A DNA stretch of 64,000 nucleotides from Eubacterium callanderi (GTDB taxonomy: Bacteria; Bacillota; Clostridia; Eubacteriales; Eubacteriaceae): assembly GCF_900142645.1 (NCBI RefSeq), contig NZ_FRBP01000006.1:248001-312000 (forward strand), written 5' to 3'. Of this stretch, positions 59,997 to 64,000 are shown piece after piece (position 1 is the stretch's first letter; each line of letters opens with the position of its first letter). The notes under the pieces are model-generated. The model searched no databases, had not been told where the DNA came from, and saw only the letters and a list, made by a program, of their open reading frames with translations. The position numbers and the translations under genes were made by a program.

Positions 59997-60566
59997 CTAA
60001 TTATCAAGGTTTCTTTTTTCTTTAAAGTGACTGAAAGTTTGCAGCCTACGATCTTTTTCAGAAACGATTATTTCATCGACTTGATTAGTTGGCCAATCGA
60101 TTTTTAATTCCGGATCGTTCCATACAATACCCGTATCCGTTTCTTTTGAAAAAGCTCCTTCACATTTATATGATACTAATGCGTTATCTGACAAAACCAA
60201 AAAGCCATGGGCGAAACCTTTTGGTATGAAAAAAGCTTTATGATTATCAACGGACAGTATCTCAGCATGCCATTTTCCAAAGGTTTTAGACGTTTTTCTT
60301 AAGTCCACTGCGACATCATAGATCGTCCCTGTCAGAGCACGTACCAGTTTGGCCTGGGGCTTTTCTGTCTGAAAGTGTAAACCGCGAAGGACGCCTTTAA
60401 TGGAGTAAGACTCAAAATCTTCAAAGATTTCTGTCTTGATCCCGTTTTGCCAAAAGATTTCTTTTTCAAAGGATTTGAGGAAAAAACCTCTTTCATCTTC
60501 CATATAAAAAGGATGTATGATCATTAAATCTCGAATTGGTGTTGTTTCAAATGAAAACTGCTGCAT
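59997..60566 (-). CDS. RmlC-family nucleotide-sugar 3,5-epimerase (AscE-like role proposed)
   Basis: A 189-residue cupin. PFYMEDERGFFLKSFEKE, YSIKGVLRGLHFQ (catalytic His), VAVDLRKTSKTFGKWHAEIL and 'FIPKGFAHGFLVLSDNALVSYKCE' match RmlC. The CDP-dideoxy genes next to it, rather than rmlABD, suggest a role on the CDP-hexulose, like AscE, which epimerises C5 on the way to L-ascarylose. It lies 1 bp after the reductase gene's stop. Confidence 0.88.
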   Translation of the reverse strand: MQQFSFETTPIRDLMIIHPFYMEDERGFFLKSFEKEIFWQNGIKTEIFEDFESYSIKGVLRGLHFQTEKPQAKLVRALTGTIYDVAVDLRKTSKTFGKWHAEILSVDNHKAFFIPKGFAHGFLVLSDNALVSYKCEGAFSKETDTGIVWNDPELKIDWPTNQVDEIIVSEKDRRLQTFSHFKEKRNLDN

Positions 60567-60567
60567 C

Positions 60568-61491
60568 TTATTCCCTTTCGCGTAACCATTTTATGGTTTT
60601 TTGAATGCCCTCCTGAAAGCTTACCTTGGGTTCAAAATCAAATTCATCATATAACGCCTGTGTGTTAAATTCTTTATAGGTAAGCATTGGGCCATTAAAC
60701 GGAATCTCTCCAAAACCCAATTCTAAACTTGGATCAATACAGTCGCGCATTTGTATGATAAATTGTTTTAATGGCTTTTGCTCCCGGTTTCCAATGTAAT
60801 AATTTTTATAAGCTTGCCCTTTTTCGCCGATGAGGATCATGGCGTTGACCGCATCGGTAATATAGATAAAGTCGTAAAGCTGTACCCCCTCTGTAAAACG
60901 GGTTTTCTCACCGCGAAGCATTCTTGACAGGGTCGTATTAATTAATCGGGCGGATACTTCACCGGGGCCATAGATGTTGGAAATGATCATGGCTTCAAAA
61001 TCTAATCCGATGTTATAGGCCAGGGTTTTTGCCATATAGTGTGCCGCGACTTTACCGGTACTGTAAATGTTCCCTAACCCTGGTCTGGATAAATCTTTGG
61101 GAATGTACTGTTCACACTCATACTCCATAATACTTCCGGCAAAAATAAATTTACCAATCCCCATCGCTTTCGCCAGGCGAACGGCATCACAAGCCGCTTT
61201 AGCATTTTTGAGCTGCAATTCATAGTTTGCCCGCGCGTCCCCAGATGTGCCCGCCCAGGCCAAATGATAAAATGCATCAATTTGATCTTCGACACGGATT
61301 TTTTCTTTTAAAGTGTCGAGTGAAAAAAGGTCACAATAAACAATTTCGACATTTTCTAATGTCTGAATGGTATCAATGTTCTCATTTTCATCTTTAACGA
61401 CTGCAAAAACATGGACGTGCTTTTCGTCAAGCGCCCTTACTAAATGGCTGCCTACAAAACCATTTGCGCCTGTTACAATCACATTTTTCAT
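60568..61491 (-). CDS. NAD-dependent epimerase/dehydratase, probable CDP-4-keto-hexose reductase (RfbJ/AscF-like)
   Basis: 307 residues from ATG 61491 behind AAAGGAAA. TGANGFVGSHLVRAL is the Rossmann NAD motif, YHLAWAGTSGDARANYELQL follows, and SIMEYE / YSTGKVAAHYMAK carry the Ser and YxxxK catalytic residues. It would reduce C4 of the 3,6-dideoxyhexulose in the final step. It begins 10 bp after rfbH ends. Confidence 0.85.
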   Translation of the reverse strand: MKNVIVTGANGFVGSHLVRALDEKHVHVFAVVKDENENIDTIQTLENVEIVYCDLFSLDTLKEKIRVEDQIDAFYHLAWAGTSGDARANYELQLKNAKAACDAVRLAKAMGIGKFIFAGSIMEYECEQYIPKDLSRPGLGNIYSTGKVAAHYMAKTLAYNIGLDFEAMIISNIYGPGEVSARLINTTLSRMLRGEKTRFTEGVQLYDFIYITDAVNAMILIGEKGQAYKNYYIGNREQKPLKQFIIQMRDCIDPSLELGFGEIPFNGPMLTYKEFNTQALYDEFDFEPKVSFQEGIQKTIKWLRERE

Positions 61492-61501
61492 AATATTTCC
61501 T

Positions 61502-62836
61502 TTACTTGAGCACTTTTCTGATCGTTTCAGCCATTCGATCAATCATCGCATCATTCATCCCCGGGTAAACGCCTACCCAAAAGGTATCTTTCATAATCCG
61601 ATCGGTATTGGTAAGCTCTCCAACAACGCGATACCCTTCTCCCATTCTTCGCATTTCATCAAAGCAGGGATGCTTAATGAGATTTCCAGCAAACAGCATC
61701 CGGGTTTGGATTCCCTGATCTTCGATGGCTTGAACCACCCGATTGCGGTCAATGCCTTCTTTGCAGGTGATCAGAAAACCAAACCAGCTTGGTTTTGAGT
61801 TTGGTGCGGGTTCTGGCAGGATGATTTTATCGTCTAAGCCCTGAAGGCCTGCCTTTAACCGGTCAAAGTTATGGCGCCGTTTTTCGACAAAGGATGGGAA
61901 TTTTTTTAGCTGCGCCACGCCGACAGCGGCCTGCAGGTCGGTTGCTTTCAGGTTATAACCAAAATGAGAATAAACGTACTTATGGTCATAGCCCAGGGGA
62001 AGCTCACCGTACTGCCTGTCAAAACGGTGTCCGCAAAGATTGTCTTTTCCGGATGGGCAGGAGCAGTCTCTCCCCCAATCTCTAAAGGATTTGATGATCT
62101 TATTCAGTAAGGGGTCATTGGTGTAAACCGCGCCGCCTTCGCCCATGGTCATATGGTGCGGCGGATAAAAGCTGGAGGTACCGATATCGCCAATGGTTCC
62201 GGTGAATTTTTCTTCACCGTTTAGGGTATACTTTGAGCCCAGTGCATCGCAGTTATCCTCGATGAGCCACAGGTTGTGCTGATCACAGAAAGCTTTGACG
62301 GCCTGCAGGTCAAAGGGATTGCCGAGGGTGTGGGCGGCCATGACGGCTTTTGTTTTGTCCGAAAGGGCGGCTTCCAGCTGATGGACGTCCAGATTGTACT
62401 GGGGTATGGTCACATCCACAAAAACGGGGATGGCGCCATACTGTATCACCGGGGTAACCGTGGTGGGGAAACCGGCTGCCACGGTGATCACCTCATCACC
62501 TGGTTTAATGGCCCGTTCTTTTAATAATGGCGATGTCAGGGCCATAAAGGCCACCAGATTGGCGGAGGAGCCGGAGTTGACCAGGCTGCAGTAGCGCACG
62601 CCTAAATATTTGGCGAAATCCCGTTCAAACTGATCGTTATAGCGCCCGGCGGTCAGCCAGAATTCCAGGGCGCTGTCCACCAGGTTGACCATCTCTTCGT
62701 GATCGTAAACACGGCTGGCGTAGGGAATGCGGTCGCCTTTCTGGTAGTCTTTGGTGTTGTGGTATGTGTCACAGTATTCGGCCACTTGCTCTAAAATCAG
62801 CTTTCGGGCTTCTTGTTCTGTTTTATTTTCAAACAT
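61502..62836 (-). CDS. rfbH: CDP-4-keto-6-deoxy-D-glucose-3-dehydrase (RfbH/E1)
   Basis: A 444-residue PLP/[2Fe-2S] enzyme that removes the C3 hydroxyl. The usual PLP lysine is replaced by His228 in [15 protein letters not shown], the hallmark of this dehydrase. Cys258, Cys260 and Cys268 ([11 protein letters not shown]) plus Cys196 (EDNCDALG) match the cluster ligands. The enzyme normally needs an E3 reductase (RfbI/AscD), which is not seen in the window. It overlaps rfbG by 8 bp. Confidence 0.96.
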   Translation of the reverse strand: MFENKTEQEARKLILEQVAEYCDTYHNTKDYQKGDRIPYASRVYDHEEMVNLVDSALEFWLTAGRYNDQFERDFAKYLGVRYCSLVNSGSSANLVAFMALTSPLLKERAIKPGDEVITVAAGFPTTVTPVIQYGAIPVFVDVTIPQYNLDVHQLEAALSDKTKAVMAAHTLGNPFDLQAVKAFCDQHNLWLIEDNCDALGSKYTLNGEEKFTGTIGDIGTSSFYPPHHMTMGEGGAVYTNDPLLNKIIKSFRDWGRDCSCPSGKDNLCGHRFDRQYGELPLGYDHKYVYSHFGYNLKATDLQAAVGVAQLKKFPSFVEKRRHNFDRLKAGLQGLDDKIILPEPAPNSKPSWFGFLITCKEGIDRNRVVQAIEDQGIQTRMLFAGNLIKHPCFDEMRRMGEGYRVVGELTNTDRIMKDTFWVGVYPGMNDAMIDRMAETIRKVLK

Positions 62837-63956
62837 GCTGGTCCTCCTGCTCGGTCTTGATAAAATCGATAATCTGTCTTTTCATAATTTCTGCCATATT
62901 CTTCTCATCTTTATACGCTATTGTCCACTCCACGGTTTTAGAGACGGCCTGGGCCACGTTCCAGCGGGGCCGCCAGCCCAGACGGCTCTTGATCTTTGAG
63001 CAGTCGAGCTTTAAAAAATTGGCCTCATGGGGGCCGTCCACCTGCTGATTTTCCCAGCTCTGGCTTTCTCCGGTCTGCTGCTGCCATTGCCTGCAAAAAA
63101 GATCGACCAGCTCACCGGTGGTGATGCAGTCTGTCTCATCAGGCCCCACGTTATAATAATCTGCCAGCGCTGAATCTTCGTACTGTTTTTGGGCGATCAG
63201 CAGATAGGCAAAAAGAGGCTCGAGCACGTGCTGATAAGGCCGGGTGGAGTTAGGATTTCGGACAAGGATGGTTTCACCCTTCAAGGCGGAGCACACGCAG
63301 TCCGGGACAATCCGGTCATTGGCAAAGTCACCGCCTCCGATGACATTGCCCGCCCGGGCTGTGGAGACAGCGGTGCCGCCGCTCTCTGTCTTAAGGGCTT
63401 GATCTGCACCATTAAAAAAGGACTTTTTATAGCTGTGGGTCACCAGCTCCGAACAGGATTTGCTGTTGGAGTAGGGGTCGTACCCGTCAAGGGGCTCGTT
63501 CTCCCGGTAGCCCCAGGGCCATTCTTTGTTTTCATAGACTTTGTCGGTGGTGACGTTCAGAAAAGAGCGCACACTGGGGCAGCAGCGCACGGCCTCTAAA
63601 ATGTTGACGGTGCCCATGACATTGGTCTCATAGGTGTATACCGGGTCCTTGTAGGAATCTCTTACAATGGGCTGGGCGGCCATGTGGATGACGATCTCGG
63701 GCTGGAAGGCTGTCATGGCTTTTTTGAGTTTCTCCAGATTCCGGACATCGCCGATGACGGTCTGGATATGCGGGTCCTGATCTAAACCGGATAGACTAAA
63801 GAGATCGGGCTTGGTCTGGGGTGCCAGGCTGTAGCCCATGACTTCTGCACCGGCAAGCTTTAGAATATGGCAGAGCCAGGAGCCCTTAAAACCGGTGTGG
63901 CCGGTGACAAAAACTTTTTTGTTTTTATAAAAATTCAAATCTACCATTTCACCCAT
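62829..63956 (-). CDS. rfbG: CDP-glucose 4,6-dehydratase
   Basis: A 375-residue short-chain dehydrogenase that turns CDP-glucose into CDP-4-keto-6-deoxyglucose. [14 protein letters not shown] binds NAD, and the catalytic triad appears in [13 protein letters not shown] and [13 protein letters not shown] (YxxxK replaced by the family's Y-S-N-S-K). GGAG lies 7 bp before ATG 63956; ATG 63947 is an alternative start. It overlaps rfbF by 16 bp. Confidence 0.96.
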   Translation of the reverse strand: MGEMVDLNFYKNKKVFVTGHTGFKGSWLCHILKLAGAEVMGYSLAPQTKPDLFSLSGLDQDPHIQTVIGDVRNLEKLKKAMTAFQPEIVIHMAAQPIVRDSYKDPVYTYETNVMGTVNILEAVRCCPSVRSFLNVTTDKVYENKEWPWGYRENEPLDGYDPYSNSKSCSELVTHSYKKSFFNGADQALKTESGGTAVSTARAGNVIGGGDFANDRIVPDCVCSALKGETILVRNPNSTRPYQHVLEPLFAYLLIAQKQYEDSALADYYNVGPDETDCITTGELVDLFCRQWQQQTGESQSWENQQVDGPHEANFLKLDCSKIKSRLGWRPRWNVAQAVSKTVEWTIAYKDEKNMAEIMKRQIIDFIKTEQEDQHV

Positions 63957-64000
63957 GGGGCTTCTCCTTTGACCACCAGTTCTTCCAGCATGTTCTTTTC
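63941..64000 (-). CDS. rfbF: Glucose-1-phosphate cytidylyltransferase, C-terminal end (runs off right edge)
   Basis: The last 19 codons of a minus-strand gene, reading [19 protein letters not shown] before TAG at 63941. The ending 'KGEAPW..W' and the position ahead of rfbG match RfbF, which makes CDP-glucose from CTP and glucose-1-phosphate. Confidence 0.75.
   Translation of the reverse strand, partial: EKNMLEELVVKGEAPWVKW

Noticed and set aside
1-64000. CRISPR array
   Set aside because: No regularly spaced direct repeats of 24-40 bp were seen anywhere.

Overview
The window (roughly 48% GC by eye, AGGAGG-type ribosome sites, lipoprotein signals, no outer-membrane genes) looks like chromosome from an anaerobic Firmicute. 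The mix of metF, a MetH-activation-like protein, a molbindin, an EFR1-type flavodoxin-ferredoxin, DUF3795/DUF6485 cysteine-rich proteins and a DUF917/hydantoinase pair fits an acetogen of the Eubacterium limosum/callanderi type. That assignment is an overall impression, not a proof.

Layout. 1-6.7 kb (minus strand): end of a BON-domain gene, a DeoR regulator, a cation efflux (CDF) protein, RidA, a PsiE-like protein and two large GT-C-type membrane proteins. 6.7-12.3 kb (plus): a complete 2-aminoethylphosphonate operon (ATPase, fused double permease, binding lipoprotein, PhnW transaminase, PhnX hydrolase) behind a Pho-box-like promoter, followed by a convergent pyridoxal kinase that could supply PLP to PhnW. 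13.3-20.5 kb: ordinary single genes, one tRNA-Leu(CAG), and a 620-bp gap holding an origin-like DNA module. 20.6-25 kb: NusG-II/Gx-transporter pair and a two-component system next to a BcrA-type ABC exporter. 25-30.6 kb (minus): a tightly coupled operon (phosphodiesterase, small molybdopterin-oxidoreductase-like domain, MobB-like GTPase, protein-kinase-fold protein, small membrane protein) downstream of map and pgsA. Its joint function is not known to me and it is the best candidate here for an undescribed pathway. 30.6-41.7 kb: surface proteins, oleate hydratase, a PucR/DUF917/hydantoinase locus, MerR, and an orphan pstS with a textbook triple Pho box.

41.8-44.4 kb is an AT-rich accessory island: DUF4279, a fossil WG-repeat gene, an unknown Cys-rich protein, a gene killed by two in-frame stops, and a DUF1905 plus C39-like protease fusion. 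44.5-52.7 kb: metF, molbindin, glnS, paaK plus ACT protein, Fis-like, MetH-activation-like and MFS genes.

53.2-58.5 kb (minus) looks like an integrated plasmid- or phage-derived element: a large basic protein, two Bro-N/antirepressor-like proteins, a DnaD-like replication protein, an origin-like site, a small protein, a sigma-70-family factor, DUF1659, DUF2922 and an M15 peptidase. Its origin-like site shares sequence and an exact 53-bp palindrome spacing with the orphan module at 16.8 kb. 58.5-64 kb (minus): a CDP-3,6-dideoxyhexose operon (rfbF-rfbG-rfbH, reductase, 3,5-epimerase-like) ending in a Wzx-type flippase; the epimerase suggests CDP-ascarylose or a related L-sugar.

Three copies of a palindromic hairpin with a constant core and variable, still self-complementary outer arms occur at 1.25, 12.3 and 16.95 kb. 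No CRISPR array, rRNA, integrase or intact IS transposase was seen.
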